Assembly: GCF_011386835.1 (NCBI RefSeq)
Contig: NC_088800.1
Coordinates: forward strand, 57,131,439-57,195,438
Direction: 5' to 3'
DNA length: 64,000 nt
Source of the DNA: Chrysemys picta bellii
Taxonomy: Eukaryota > Chordata > Testudines > Emydidae
The notes under the pieces were generated by a model, which saw nothing but the letters and a program-made list of their open reading frames with translations, was not told the DNA's origin and did not search any database. How positions within the stretch are numbered: the stretch's first letter is position 1; the number at the start of each line of letters is the position of its first letter. Position numbers and translations under genes: made by a program. Shown in pieces: positions 9,990 to 21,051 of the stretch.

Positions 9990-10690
9990 AAGGGTGGAAC
10001 AGATAAGGAGTTAATATGTTTTGCAAGAGAGCATTCACCATGAAGGGGGAAGTTAATACCTCCACGGCCATAGGACAAAGGAGTATTAGTGAGTTACAGA
10101 TTGTTGTAATGGGCTATAGTAATATATAGTAATATATTATAGTTCACAATATTATTGTAATAAACAGGTTTGTTTGTAATAACTGGTGAAGGCTTCTAAA
10201 GGGGATTACTGCCAGATTGAAAGCCACAACTGTAAGAAATAAACATTAATCCCTCTGGAACACTGGCAACAGAGAGCTGAGTTAAGATTGTCTGGTATGA
10301 CCTTGCTGAGTAGGGCTGATTTGCCAAGGGAAAGTGTTTGTGAGCAGCTGTTGCTGTGTATATGGGAGAAGGTAAGGTGTGTAGCTGTATACTGTTTTCT
10401 GGCTTTTGTAGATTTAAATTTTGCATTGCTGACCCTCAGCGACTTACATTTTAATTTAAAAATTATTTTTTTTGAAATTCAGTCTATTTACTCAGTTTCA
10501 TAGCTTTCCCTGAAATACTATACTTCCATGCTCTTGCCTGTGAAGGCCCAAAATGTTTCCAGCTGTGTGTATTTATAAAAAGCATTTGTATTTTTTTCTT
10601 TTTGGGGGTGGGAGGAGCAGCAGTTTAATTGGTTTTATTTTGAAAGACATATGTGAGATTTTGCTGACAAATCTGTCTGGATTGTACCAG
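9990..10690. other. Unassigned intronic DNA before the first visible exon
   Basis: AT-rich with short direct repeats of TAATATAT near 10120-10140. I see no recognisable coding or repeat family. Confidence 0.4.
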
Positions 10691-10934
10691 GAATTGAGAA
10701 GAAGTTTGGAACTCTGTGTAAGTCAGAAAAGGATGGAGAAGGACTGTTCTAGTGATGACTATGATTCTGTTGAAGAGGATGTGCTTTTGGAGCACTCTCA
10801 GGTGGAAGAGACAGTTGCAAGTTTTGGAAGCCTCCAGTTGCCCAGCAGTGAGTCATTACTGAAGGATGAGGCTGGAAGATGCTGTGACCTTGATGCTGGT
10901 GCTCTTGTGCTGGAATTTAAGCAGAATCTGACAA
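10691..10934 (+). CDS. KATNIP: KATNIP internal exon (first visible in window)
   Basis: 244-nt exon between TTGTACCAG and the donor AA|GTAAGT, encoding an acidic, low-complexity stretch (SSDDYDSVEEDVLLEHSQVE) and ending with EFKQNLT plus one base. KATNIP is known as a ciliary, microtubule- and katanin-binding scaffold mutated in Joubert syndrome; this part belongs to the poorly conserved N-terminal third. The frame stays open upstream to 10553, so the acceptor cannot be proven: AG at 10620 or 10623 are alternatives with weaker continuity. It ends in phase 1, which the next exon matches. The gene assignment rests mainly on the downstream exons. Confidence 0.72.
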
Positions 10935-10979
10935 GTAAGTCTTTGTGTCCTGTACCAGTTCAGCTGCAGTGTTGCAGTA

Positions 10980-11375
10980 GTAATTCTAGTTTTTATGCAT
11001 AGAGTTTGTGGCTAAAAGGGAACTTTGTCATCTAATCTGACCTCTTGCACAACACAGGCCATTATGTTTCACCCAGGTATCCCTGCATTTAGGCCAATAA
11101 CTTGTGTTTGATTATAGCATATCTTCCAAAAAGGATTCCAGTCTTGATCTGAAGAATTCAAGAGATGGAGAATCTACCACTTCCCTTGGTAGTTTGTAGA
11201 CAAGGCCTAATAAGTCTTCACTGAGTTGCTGCTCCTAAATCCAGTTGAATTTCACTTGACTAATGTGTTTAGTGTGCAGGAGCTGGGTGATGGTGGTAGC
11301 CTGTGATATACAGGAAGTCAGGCTGGATGATCTGGTGGTCTCTTCTAGCCTTAAACTCTGTGACTCTAGTTCTCA
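10980..11375. mobile_element. Degenerate CR1 3' fragments
   Basis: 11020-11230 resembles antisense CR1 3' region (TAATCTGACCTCTTGCA, ATGGAGAATCTACCACTTCCC). 11296-11370 resembles the sense CR1 end (CAGGAAGTCAGGCTGGATGA, TCTCTTCTAGCC). Both are old. They lie in the intron between the exons 10691-10934 and 11402-11551. Confidence 0.6.
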
Positions 11376-11401
11376 TACTCTTCTCACTTGTTTTTCTGCA
11401 G

Positions 11402-11551
11402 ATGTGAAACAGGAACGAATTCTGTCTGCAAAGAGGAAAGATGCTGCTGAAACCTACATTCCAATCAGACCTATGAAGGTCAGAAGTAAAATGGCTCGGC
11501 CACTTTCTGCTGGACCCCTGCACCAGGAGGGACATGAAAGAACCTGTTCTA
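11402..11551 (+). CDS. KATNIP: KATNIP internal exon
   Basis: 150-nt exon with a good polypyrimidine tract and acceptor (TTGTTTTTCTGCAG) and a GTAAGA donor. It enters in phase 1 (completing an Asn codon with the previous exon) and leaves in phase 1. It encodes VKQERILSAKRKDAAETYIP and a basic stretch IRPMKVRSKMARPLSAGP. No known fold is visible; the basic patch could serve nucleic acid or microtubule contacts, but this is speculation. No stops are seen and the flanking intron is repeat-derived, which supports a real exon. Confidence 0.8.
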
Positions 11552-13060
11552 GTAAGACAGATGAGAATATGTAAAGTATACAGTGTGAGCTTCCATTCTC
11601 CTTCCCCAGCCCTGGCTCAGATGTTGTCCCTTCTGCACATTTCTATCTTCACTCTCCTGGGCTGTTGCCCATTTTTATGCTTCCTCTCATCTCAAAATTC
11701 CATTGACTTCAGTGGGAACAGGAGCAAGCCCATGGCTATATATGCCATCTCTCTGCCTCCTCATTCTTCTTTCCCTGCCCCCACAAAATTAAGACTTCTT
11801 CCCCTCCTTTTCCATCCTCCCTATTGCTCTATACTTGCCCCCTTTTCTTTACACAGACATATTCCCTATGGTGAAAGGGTGCTGACAGGAAGGCAGCCTC
11901 TGCATGTCAACTACTGGATCTTCAGAGGAACTGTCAAAAGATGGTAGCTCTCTGTAATCCAGCCACTCCCCTTAGGCAAGTTCACCATCAGTTACAAAAA
12001 AATGTTTTTTGGGGGGTGTGGAGGATATCTGACATAAACCCAGTTATTCAAATGAATGGAAGAGGGTCAGATGGACTTATTACTGTAATAAAACTTCTCA
12101 AGCTAAGCACTGCTGCTTCCAAATGAATCCCGAGAGCCAGTAAAGTTAACAGTACTGAAAAACCCAAACAGTGACTCCTTAATTAATGCAAAACCTAAAC
12201 AAAACCAAGAAATTATATTCCTTCTTAAACAAAAGAGAAACTCAAACACCACATGTCACCTGGATGCCAGCACCAGCTAATGTTTGTAGCAATACCTGCC
12301 AGATCAGATCCTTGCATTGACCAGTTTTTGAAAGATGTGTGTTGCACTTCCTTCAAACACTTTTAAAACAGGGTATTATATGCATATAGTAATTGTGTGT
12401 GAGCAAGACAACCAAGGGACGGTTTGGAGAAAAACAACAGCAGCTTGAATTAACAGTGGTCATCTTGGGAAGACCTCTGGGGAGCCCAACACAAAAAGAG
12501 CAACCATCCAGCATGTGTGCTGCATCTTTCACAGTACCATAGATACCCAGGCCACAGGCATAGTCAGTCTTGAGCAGCGAACAATGCCACATCTAAACTT
12601 GTTAATCTGTCTCCAGAGGTGGTGTGGGAAGCCCAAAGCCAAGGAGTGGCTGGTAGTGGCAGTGGGTGTTCCTGGTAGTAGCAGAGGCTCTCTCCCATCC
12701 TGTCCACCACAGTAAGCTGATGATGTTATCATCTTAATGGAAAGTATGCAGCACTGTCCAGATAGGATTTCTGCTTTGTAATTGGTGATGCAGTGCATCC
12801 CATATATCCCTGAACAGTGGCAAGTATGTCATTTTCTGTAGCTTGGGGGGCAGTTTATTGGTGCATTCTGACACCAGATGTTAGGTGGAGGAATATTAGC
12901 TAGGACTGGTAACCATACAAGTTTTGCTGGCTTCAATGCCTCTGTTATCATTCTTATAGTATGATTAAGCTGTGTTTTAAAAACAGTAGGCCTGAAAGCT
13001 GTCAGGGCTTTTTGAGGGCTGTGGAGGAAGGATTGTGTTTGGTTGTTTTGCCTTTGGCTA
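11552..13060. other. Unassigned intronic DNA
   Basis: Contains only short spurious ORFs. A phrase like CATTGACTTCAGTGGGAACAG near 11700 is typical of small palindromic MITEs, but the ends cannot be defined. No exon with matching phase is evident. Confidence 0.4.
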
Positions 13061-13300
13061 TGTCTACATTATGTACTAGGGGTGTGATTCCCCTGCTCAT
13101 GTACACATACTCATGCTAGCTCTTATTGGGCTAACACAAGTATAAATAGCAATGTAATTGTGGTAGCACGGGTAGCGGCAGCATGAGCATGGGTGAGCTG
13201 TGCTGAGTACAAACCTGCCGGAAACCAGTGGGTATGTATTCGGCACAGCTCAGCCGGGCCCATGCTATTGCAGCCACACTGCTATCTATACTTTCTTGTG
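13061..13300. repeat. Possible palindromic MITE
   Basis: Moderately GC-rich segment beginning GGCTATGTCTACA and containing inverted GAGCATGGGTGAGCTGTGC / GCACAGCTCAGCCGGGCCCATGC arms. The exact ends and TSD are unclear. Confidence 0.4.
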
Positions 13301-13363
13301 ATGTCATTTGTTCACTAGTTGTCCAAGGTAGAGAAGACCTGGAACTCTAATGTTAAAACAAAC

Positions 13364-13636
13364 ATTCATAGAATCATAGAATATCACGGTTGGAAGGGAC
13401 CTCAAGAGGTCATCTAGTCCAACCCCCTGCTCAAAGCAGGACCAATTCCCAACTAAATCATCCCAGCCAGGGCTTTGTCAAGCCGGGCCTTAAAAACCTC
13501 CAAGGAAGGAGACTCCACCACCTCCCTAGGTAACGCATTCCAGTGCTTCACAACCCTCTTAGTGAAATAGTGTTTCCTAATATCCAACCTGGACCTCCCC
13601 CACTGCAACTTGAGACCATTGCTCCTTGTTCTCATC
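13364..13636 (-). mobile_element. 5'-truncated CR1, antisense to the host gene
   Basis: The minus strand encodes the C-terminal end of CR1 ORF2 ([20 protein letters not shown]) and then a 3' UTR ending in ATTCTATGATTCTATG, the short tandem tail typical of CR1. It is only moderately diverged. Confidence 0.88.
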
Positions 13637-13818
13637 TGCCACCACTGAGAACATTAGCATCACCTATATGCTGTGCCTTACTTGGGCCGAGTTGCAAGCT
13701 GCCAGTTCAGCCCTTTGTTAATAACTAGACCAGATATTTAATGCTGCATGGGCTTTTACAGTGTTTTATACATGTATGAGATAATCAATAGACATTTCTT
13801 GTTACTTTTCGATGTCAG

Positions 13819-13991
13819 GACCAGTAAGTCGACCAGAAAAGCCACTGTCAGCAACTCGAAGGAATGTTTGTGAGAAGAAGGATCCTGAGCAATCTGCTTC
13901 TGCTGTCATTAAAGCTATGCAAGTTGAAAATGAGATCTTGCAAAGAGAGATGCTTTGCAGAAGGCTGGAGACTTCTACCAGCCATCAAATG
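13819..13991 (+). CDS. KATNIP: KATNIP internal exon
   Basis: 173-nt exon after TTTTCGATGTCAG, with donor ATG|GTATGC. It enters in phase 1 (completing an Arg codon) and ends in phase 0. It encodes PVSRPEKPLSATRRNV and then an amphipathic, Glu/Lys/Leu-rich stretch (IKAMQVENEILQREMLCRRL) that could form a short coiled coil. Codon reading is open only in this frame for the whole interval. Confidence 0.8.
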
Positions 13992-14113
13992 GTATGCCAA
14001 AGTACTGAGCTCGGACAAGAGAGATCCAAGGTGTTCAGTAGCAAAAATTATTTCCTTCCCCTAAACATGAATAGGAATCTTATATAGTTTAATGCAGTGA
14101 TACTCAGACCTCA

Positions 14114-14333
14114 AAAAGAACAGGAGTACTTGCGGCACCTTAGAGACTAACAAATTTATTAGAGCATAAGCTTTCGTGGACTACAGCCCACTTCTTCGGA
14201 TGCATATAGCTATCCGAAGAAGTGGGCTGTAGTCCACGAAAGCTTATGCTCTAATAAATTTGTTAGTCTCTAAGGTGCCACAAGTACTTCTGTTCTTTTT
14301 GCGGATACAGACTAACACGGCTGCTACTCTGAA
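14114..14333. mobile_element. Short palindromic insertion made of PLE tail sequence
   Basis: A 220-bp element flanked by a perfect 12-bp duplication ACTCAGACCTCA (14102-14113 and 14334-14345). Its arms are near-perfect inverted copies around 14200-14212. The right arm and end match the tail of the full-length PLE (GAAGAAGTGGGCT, CACGAAAGCTTATGCTCTAA, GCGGATACAGACTAACACGG). It has no ORF. TSD length equals that of the full-length PLE. Confidence 0.92.
14214..14251 (+). ncRNA. Candidate hammerhead ribozyme core (inverted pair)
   Basis: The plus strand has CCGAAGA (14214-14220), stem GTGG/CCAC, GAAA (14238-14241), then GC-TTAT-GC and TC. The same core is present inverted in the left arm (CCGAAGA on the minus strand at 14199-14193). 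The second core base is C instead of the canonical U, which would be expected to weaken cleavage. Confidence 0.5.
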
Positions 14334-14385
14334 ACTCAGACCTCAGTGGTTCAGGAGCCAAACTGGCGATCAACATTACCCCAAA

Positions 14386-14994
14386 AAGCCGCAGTAGTAT
14401 GTCCAATCCCACCTCTTGTTTTCACAGCTTGAGAGTCATCAAGAGTGGAATGCACATGTGCAATCACTTGAAGAAGAAAAACTAACCCGTTCAATAACTG
14501 TTATTCTTTGAAATGTGTCACATGTGTCCATTCCACGACCCACCCTCCCGCCCCTCTACATTGGAATTCTAGCAAGAAGGAACTGAGGGGAGTTAGGGGT
14601 GGCTCTGCCCTTTATATGTCCACACAGTGGTGCATGGCAGCAGAGGGCACTTGAGTCTCCCAATGGGTAACGCTGAGGGGAAAAATTCCTGACGTCTCTG
14701 CGGTGGGCACACAGACACTGAGAATGGAATGGACACACACAACATATCTCAAACAAGAACAGTTATTGAGCAGGTTAGTAACTGTTTTTTCCAGGACCTG
14801 ATGAAACACATGGTGGAAACCTCAGGCATACCCCTGGAAGTGGTCCAAGAGAAGCAGCACAAAGAAATTCTTCATATTTCCACCATAGGGAGACTTATCA
14901 TGGCCATTAATGAAAGTTTACTGGAGCCCTCAAGAACCATCTGTGTAGACCTCCATCCATCCCTTTGTGAGTCTGTGACCAGTGATGAATAAAG
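14386..14994 (+). mobile_element. Chimeric DIRS fragment: terminal-type sequence followed by a gag piece
   Basis: 14430-14770 resembles the DIRS terminal region at 34360-34750 (AAGAGTGGAAT, CAATCACTTGAAG, AACTGT.TTCTTTGA). 14795-14990 encodes a gag-like stretch with PLEVVQEKQHKEILHIST and INESLLEPSRTI. The frame ends at 14992. No RT is present, so this is a rearranged or deleted copy. Confidence 0.65.
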
Positions 14995-15532
14995 TGTGAC
15001 AGCCTTCTTAAGCCAGTATGTTGCTTAATTTTAACAATAGGAGCAGCATTTAGAGAAAAAGGATTTTAAAACAGTCAACATGCGTGTCTTTCTTACCTAA
15101 AGCCCTATCATTCTGTGAAGGTGTCTTTAGCAGGCCTCGCTTCTTCAGATACCCCAGTAGGCGTCTGTGTTAGTTTGAACAGCTCTCCCAACAATTACCT
15201 CCCCATGGAAAGAGAACCTCATTTTATCCCACTAGAGTTCCTTTGGGCTTGCCAGTTGACAGGCTTTTGGCTCTGCTTGTCCAAACCAATTCAGCAGGCT
15301 CCGCAGGAGATTGAGGCAGGCTCCTCAGGGCCAATGGCTCACCCATTGTCCTACAATAACCCTCTAATGTTCACTATAGGGTAGCTTATCTTGAGCTTTT
15401 GTTTCCTTCCTGTTTATTTTCTTACAGATTACTATTAAACTAAACCAATATATTCACACAGTAAACATCTCGATAACCAGGTCAACATATAGTAGTTATA
15501 AATAATTACAGAGAAGCTCACCATCTGTCACA
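14995..15532. repeat. Possible solo LTR
   Basis: 538 bp starting TGTGACAG and ending CTGTCACA, a TG...CA element with 8-bp inverted ends. I find no matching TSD, so the assignment is tentative. Confidence 0.4.
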
Positions 15533-16794
15533 TTAGTAATTGTTCTCTGAAAGCTGTGTGATGTGATGGATCAAAGCTCACTCTTCCTTCAGCATTTAAA
15601 GGTTATGTAATCTTTTGTACTTTGTACAATTGTGATAAACATGGGAATATTCTTATGAAGAACCGGGGAGATATCTGCATTTTTTTATGAATGTTCTGTG
15701 TACCTCAGTGCTTGATATCGTCCTGTAGGACTGCATGAAGTTGAATCAAAGAAAGCTGTTAGGGGAAAACAAGCAGGAAATGAATGACTGACACAAGGTT
15801 CCTCCAAAGAGAATACCAACTGTGCTTAAGAAAATAATGTGGGAACTATTAATTGGAAAATGCTGTTTCCAGCCATGCTAGCAGATTTATTTTTCCCCAG
15901 CCTGAGTCTAGAATCAAAGGAACATTAAACCATTAAAGACTTCCTCCTACAGAGGAAGGCAGGGGTGTGTGGGCATCAGCTGCCTGGGGGAAACACTGTA
16001 GGAGAGACAGGGAGAGAGATGCAGAAAATGCTGCATGGCCTGGGCGTCTCTTGCAACCCAGAAGTAGGGGGCCTGGACTGAGTGGAACTTATGGGAAACT
16101 TTCAAGGAAAGGGTAAGAGTTAGGAAAGACCCAGGCAAATAGACCTTTTGTTGTTTTATCCCTTTCTGCTTGCTATCTACATTTGGGTGTATAAACAACA
16201 TGTTTGTTTTGAATAAGTCAGTTTTGAGTCACTTTAATTAACCATGGTTCACAAGTTTCCCAAGAGAAGTTTTCTTGCAGGTTCAGTTGGGACTGTCATG
16301 TTATCATGGTTGGGAAATAAGGGGGACTGCAATCCACAGATTCAATGCAAGAGTGGTTGAGCCTTGGAGTTCCACACTTGACAGAGGTGAATGAAGCCAA
16401 GTCTGTCACCTGAAGGGTGCACTCAAGTGGGCCTTTAAAGGGATCTAAAAAGCAGTTTTTATCATCTAATGTGAAAGGAGCAGGTGGTTTTAGCACCAGG
16501 CCCCACCAGTGACTTTAGGCCTTTAAATGTGAGGAGTTTCTGCCCTGTTCACATGCAGGATCCTGAGACAAGGGCAGTGCTCTTTCTTTCAAAGTATTAT
16601 CAGCAGAGGACTGCCATTGCAGGATGTAATTTCTTATTTTCATGAAAGCACATTGGAGTAGTGCAAGCTGAAAGTGGGAAGGAAATTGCATTTTCGCTCT
16701 TTGATATATGCTTTAAATCTCATATTAATAAATTATTTTAAAGGGTGGTAGGTAATCCTTTTACATTATTTTCACCTGCCTATAGTATTACATG
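15533..16794. other. Unassigned intronic DNA
   Basis: No exon-like frame and no recognisable repeat. It is probably old intron sequence. Confidence 0.4.
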
Positions 16795-16908
16795 TAAAGG
16801 ACCAGATTCTAATCTCAGCTATACCAGTGTAAATCCACATTAATTCCATTAAATTCAATGGAAACAGGATGGATTTACATTAGTTTAGCTAAGCTCAGAA
16901 TTTGGCTA
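16795..16908. repeat. Small palindromic MITE
   Basis: Inverted arms: CAGATTCTAATCTCAGCTATACCAG at left versus the complementary GTTTAGCTAAGCTCAGAATTTGG at right, around TCCATTAAATTCAATGGA. Confidence 0.6.
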
Positions 16909-17005
16909 TACTCTCATTCATTTCAGAGACACAAACCACAACTCATATTGTTTTGTGTGTGTAGGGAATAGTGTACATAAAATTTGTTAATCTTTTCTTA
17001 CATAG

Positions 17006-17118
17006 CTGCCTTCTGTTTCAACTTCATCTGTTTCTGCAACAACTGAGCCTTCAGAAAAACAACAGGAAACAACTGTAGTCACAGAAGCTATTGAAAGAAT
17101 TGGCCATTTGGGAAGCAG
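17006..17118 (+). CDS. KATNIP: KATNIP internal exon
   Basis: 113-nt exon after TTTTCTTACATAG, donor AG|GTAGCT. It enters in phase 0 and leaves in phase 2, exactly matching its neighbours. It encodes a Ser/Thr-rich linker (LPSVSTSSVSATTEPSEKQQ) then VVTEAIERIGHLGS. No fold is recognised; it is assigned from phase continuity and position between recognisable KATNIP exons. Confidence 0.72.
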
Positions 17119-17429
17119 GTAGCTATATTAGTTTATTTAAGAATGATTTCCTTAATGTACTGGATTTTTGATATCATATACTGTAGTTGTCTGGTTTCAT
17201 CCTTTCTTGTGATTATTTCTAGAAGCATTTAATTTCTGCTCTGTGTAATGGGATACATCTTACCACAAAGTATTTTTCTAGATGTTCCTTCCTGTGTCCC
17301 ATATTTTGTCTCTGCCCTGTAAAAGGCAGGATGACCAGCATCTTGGTTATGTACAGGGGAGAGGCTGAAAATATTGGTTTTCTTAAAAGTTCAACAGACT
17401 TTTCTGCTATAGTCCAGGTTATAGTGGGT

Positions 17430-17775
17430 GTGTGATGGGGTTTATCAACGCTGCACCAACGAGGCAATGGGTAAGGAGCCACTCTGGACACAGAAGCCTT
17501 GCCTTTGCTAGGCATGTTTCCAGTGGTGGGAGCATTCAAAGAGGAAGTAGTTCAGCAGTGGAGGAGATTCCAGAGACAGACCAGAGAAGAGCACAGGAAG
17601 GCCCGATTTTGCAAAACAGTTCATCCTCCAAATGGATTCCCCCAAGATGGGCCTCAAGGCCATATTGTCCGAGGAGGTGGATGGCAAAGAACATCCAGTA
17701 CTGTACGTAAGCAGGAAGCTGTTCCCCTGGGAAACCAAATACTTGACAATTGAGAAGGAGGTGCAAGCAGAATAA
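17430..17775 (+). mobile_element. Ty3/Gypsy-type RNase H scrap
   Basis: The frame from about 17605 reads FILQMDSPKMGLKAILSEEV then HPVLYVSRKLFPWETKYLTI and EKEVQAE before a stop. This matches the RNase H start of Gypsy pol, in which a TDAS-like motif precedes the SRKL and EKE motifs; the catalytic aspartate neighbourhood survives as MDSP. The sequence before it is unassigned. Confidence 0.65.
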
Positions 17776-17999
17776 AGTTCAGACCAGTAATATATATATA
17801 TTTGGTGCTATAATAAGTGCAAAGTCACAGAGTTGAAAACAGTTTTGAGCTAAATCAGCTGGGAGGAAGAATTTAACAAAGAAAAATGTGACTGATAATT
17901 GGGGCTCATTTAAGAACACCTTACTAGATGCCCAAACAGCCACAAAGAAGGCTGTGCTGGTTAACAAAACAACCTGGTTTAGAGGAGACGTGAAGGCAG

Positions 18000-18121
18000 C
18001 TATTATTTATATACTTACTGAATATTTTATAGTATTTTATATTCAGTAAGTATATTATTATATATTTACAGAATATTTTATATATCTATCTATAGATATC
18101 TTTATATAAATATAGATATAT
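18000..18121. repeat. AT-rich low-complexity tract
   Basis: Alternating TATTTTATAT and TATC units, including an inverted TATTCAGTAAGTATA pair. It merges into the same TATC microsatellite seen right of the LTR. Confidence 0.7.
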
Positions 18122-18709
18122 TGTGTGGCAAGACACCTCTTTTCTCTTGCTAGCCTTAGTGCTTCCCCCTCAGGCGATGGTGGGCCTGGGGTAATCAGTC
18201 CCACTCAGGCAGGGTTTGCCTTCCCCCTTCTGTGCTCCCTTGGTTGAATTTCAGGGTAGGCCTGAGGGTCGGCCTAAGGGTGATCCTCCACCAAAGAAAC
18301 AGTCTCATAAACAAAAACCCAGAGGGGTACCTTTTGCTGCCTCACTGGGGCAAGGTATCATCCTGTTGGTTGCCCTGAGGTGTCAGTCCTTCCTGTAGTT
18401 TTGGCTGTCTCCTCTATGGGAAGGAACACAGCTTCTCACCCCGGAGCAGTTTATTTCCCTGTTGCCACTAGCCTGGCAGCAGCTTGTCTTTCTTTCTTTC
18501 TCTCTCTTTCTCTCTCTCTCCCCCTTGTTCTCCCCAGAGGAGGGGTTTTTAAAGGCCTCAGGCAGCCCTTAATTGGATTCCAGTGTCCATAATTGACCCG
18601 AGGTAACCACTTTTCAGCTTGTAGGAAAAAGAGCCTTTAACATTCTAGGGCTAATATATCAGCCTTCCAGGACCCTCTTGCAGCCGTCTGGCCTGACTTT
18701 ATCACAACA
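18122..18709. repeat. Probable solo LTR inside a TATC microsatellite
   Basis: 588-bp TG...CA segment (TGTGTGGC to ATCACAACA) with an internal TTTCTTTCTC run. TATC-type repeats flank both sides, which hides any TSD. There is no coding content. Confidence 0.55.
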
Positions 18710-18710
18710 G

Positions 18711-18711
<1 letters not shown>

Positions 18712-18770
<59 letters not shown>
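18712..18770. repeat. (TATC)n microsatellite
   Basis: About 14 perfect ATCT units in a row. Confidence 0.97.
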
Positions 18771-19916
18771 AAACAAATGCAATAAGGAGGAATCTGAAAG
18801 AAAGGAATATGAATCAGAAGTTAGGAATTGTAGAAAATTGATAAGGGAAGTCAAAGGACTCAAGGAGATCTCTATGGCCAGCAAAGTTAGACAATAAAAC
18901 GGAATTTTTTCAATATATTAGGAACAAAAAGAATCCTGAAAATTGTATTAGTCCACTACTTGATGAAAATGATAGAATTTTCAATAATAATGCAGAAAAG
19001 GCAGAAGTGTTCAATAAATATTTCTGTTCTGTATTGGGGAAACATTAGATGACATAGTCTCATCATATGGTGATGATAACACTCTTTCCATTCCACTAAT
19101 GTCTCTAGAGGTTGTTACACAGAAGCTTCTAAAGTTAGACCTTTTTAAATCAGCAGGTACAGGTAACCTGCATTCAAGAGTTTTAAAACAGCTGCCTGAG
19201 GAGCTCGCTGAACCATTTATGTTGATTTTCAATAAGTCTTGGAGCACTGGGAAGTTTCAGAAGACTAGAAGATAGCTATTGTTGTGCCAATTTTTAAAAA
19301 AAGTCAACAGGATGACAGGGATAATTATACACCTGTCAATCTTAAATCGATCCTGAGTAATGGAGCAGTTGATATGGGACTCCCATTAATAAACAGTTAA
19401 AGGAGAGTAATGTAATTAATGCCAATCAACATGGATTTATGGAAAATAGATCCTTTCTAACTTGATATCTTTTTTTGATGAGTTTACAAGTTTAGTTGAT
19501 ACAGGTAATAGTGTTGATGTAATAGACTTTTGTAAGGTGTTTGACTTGGTACTGCACAACATTTTGATTAAAAATCTAGAATGATATAAAATTAAAATGG
19601 CACACATTAAATGGATGAAAAACTGGCTAACTGATAGGTCTCAAAATGTAATTGTAAATGGGGAATCATCATAGAGTGGGTCTGTTTCCAGTGGGGTCTC
19701 ATAGGAATCAGTTCTTGTCTCTATGCTAGTCAACATTTGTATCAATGCTCTGGAAGGAAATATAAAATCATCACTGATAAAGTTTGTAGATGACACAAAA
19801 ATTGGAAAAGTGGTAAATAATGAAGAGGACAGGTCACAGATACAGAACAATCTGGATTGCTTGATAAACTGGGCACAAACAAACTGCATTTAATACAGCT
19901 AAATGTAAATGTGTAC

Positions 19917-21051
19917 TGTGATGGGTTCGATCACAGAGACCCCCTTTGGACTGTCACCTGATATGCTGAAACTACCTCTGAGCCCATTTTCTTTGCCAGC
20001 TTGGGACTCCAGAACCCCGTCTTGTTGAGCCAGACACGCTAGCCTGCTGCAACACAGATCCGGGGTCTGAACCACGCCCCCAAAGCTGCAGACTTAACTG
20101 AAAACAGCTCAGGAAGTACTCCTGTCTCCAGCACCCAGACACTCAGATCCCAATGGGATCCAAACACCAAATAAATCCATTTTACTCTGTATAAAGCTTA
20201 TATAGAGTAAACTCATAAATTGTCCGCCCTCTATAACACTGATAGAGAGATATGCACAGCTGTTTGCTCCCCCAAGTATTAATCACTTACTCTGGGTTAA
20301 TTAATAAACAAAAATGATATTATTAAGTATAACAAGTAGGATTTAAGTGGTTTTAAGTAATAACAGACCGAACAAAATAAGATACCAAGCAAAATAAAAC
20401 AAATCACGCAAGTCTAAGCCTAATACATTAAGAAACTGAATACAAGCAAATCTCACCCGCAGAGATGTTCCAGTAATCTTCTTTCACAGACTAGACTCCT
20501 TCCTAGTCTGGGCCCAATCCTTTCTCCTGGTACAGTCCTTGTTAGTTCCCGCTGAGGTGGTAACTAGGGAATTTCTCATGACTGGCAGTCTCCTTTGTTC
20601 TGTTCCACCCTTTTTATAGCTTTGGCCCAAGGCGGGAATCTTTTGTCTCTCTGGGTCCCCACCCCCCTTCTAAATGGAAAAGCACCAGGTTTAAGATGGA
20701 TTCCAGTTCAGGTGATCACATGTCGCTGTAAGATCTGCTTCTTCATTACCTAGTAGCTGGAAGACAGGAAGGCTTGCAGGTAAACAAACCCATTCACAGT
20801 TCATTGATGCTGAAACACCCTTAATGGCTTTCACTTAACATGTTTACATCAGTAATACAAGTTTATACCTTATTCTCCTAACTCCAGACATAGAAATAAT
20901 ACATGCAAACAAATAGGATGAACACACTCAGTAGATCATAAGCTTTGTAATGATACCTTACAAGAGACCTTTTGCATAAAGCATATTCCAGTTACATTAT
21001 ATTCACACTCATTAGCGTATTTCCATAAAACATATGGAGTGCAACATCACA
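19917..21051. repeat. Solo LTR inserted in CR1
   Basis: 1135 bp from TGTGATGGG to AACATCACA, flanked by perfect 5-bp TGTAC duplications (19912-19916 and 21052-21056). CR1 ORF2 sequence is continuous once the LTR and one TSD copy are removed. Its right end is related to 1-593. Confidence 0.92.

Noticed and set aside
10553..10690. Coding extension upstream of the first visible KATNIP exon
   Set aside because: The frame is open but hydrophobic and low-complexity, with a poly-T tract typical of intron; the AG at 10690 gives a cleaner start.
12353..12798. Overlapping 66-89-codon ORFs on both strands
   Set aside because: No homology recognised and no phase-compatible exon needed between 11551 and 13819.
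18712..18770. Regular short repeats as a CRISPR-like array
   Set aside because: A plain tetranucleotide microsatellite in a vertebrate genome with no spacers.
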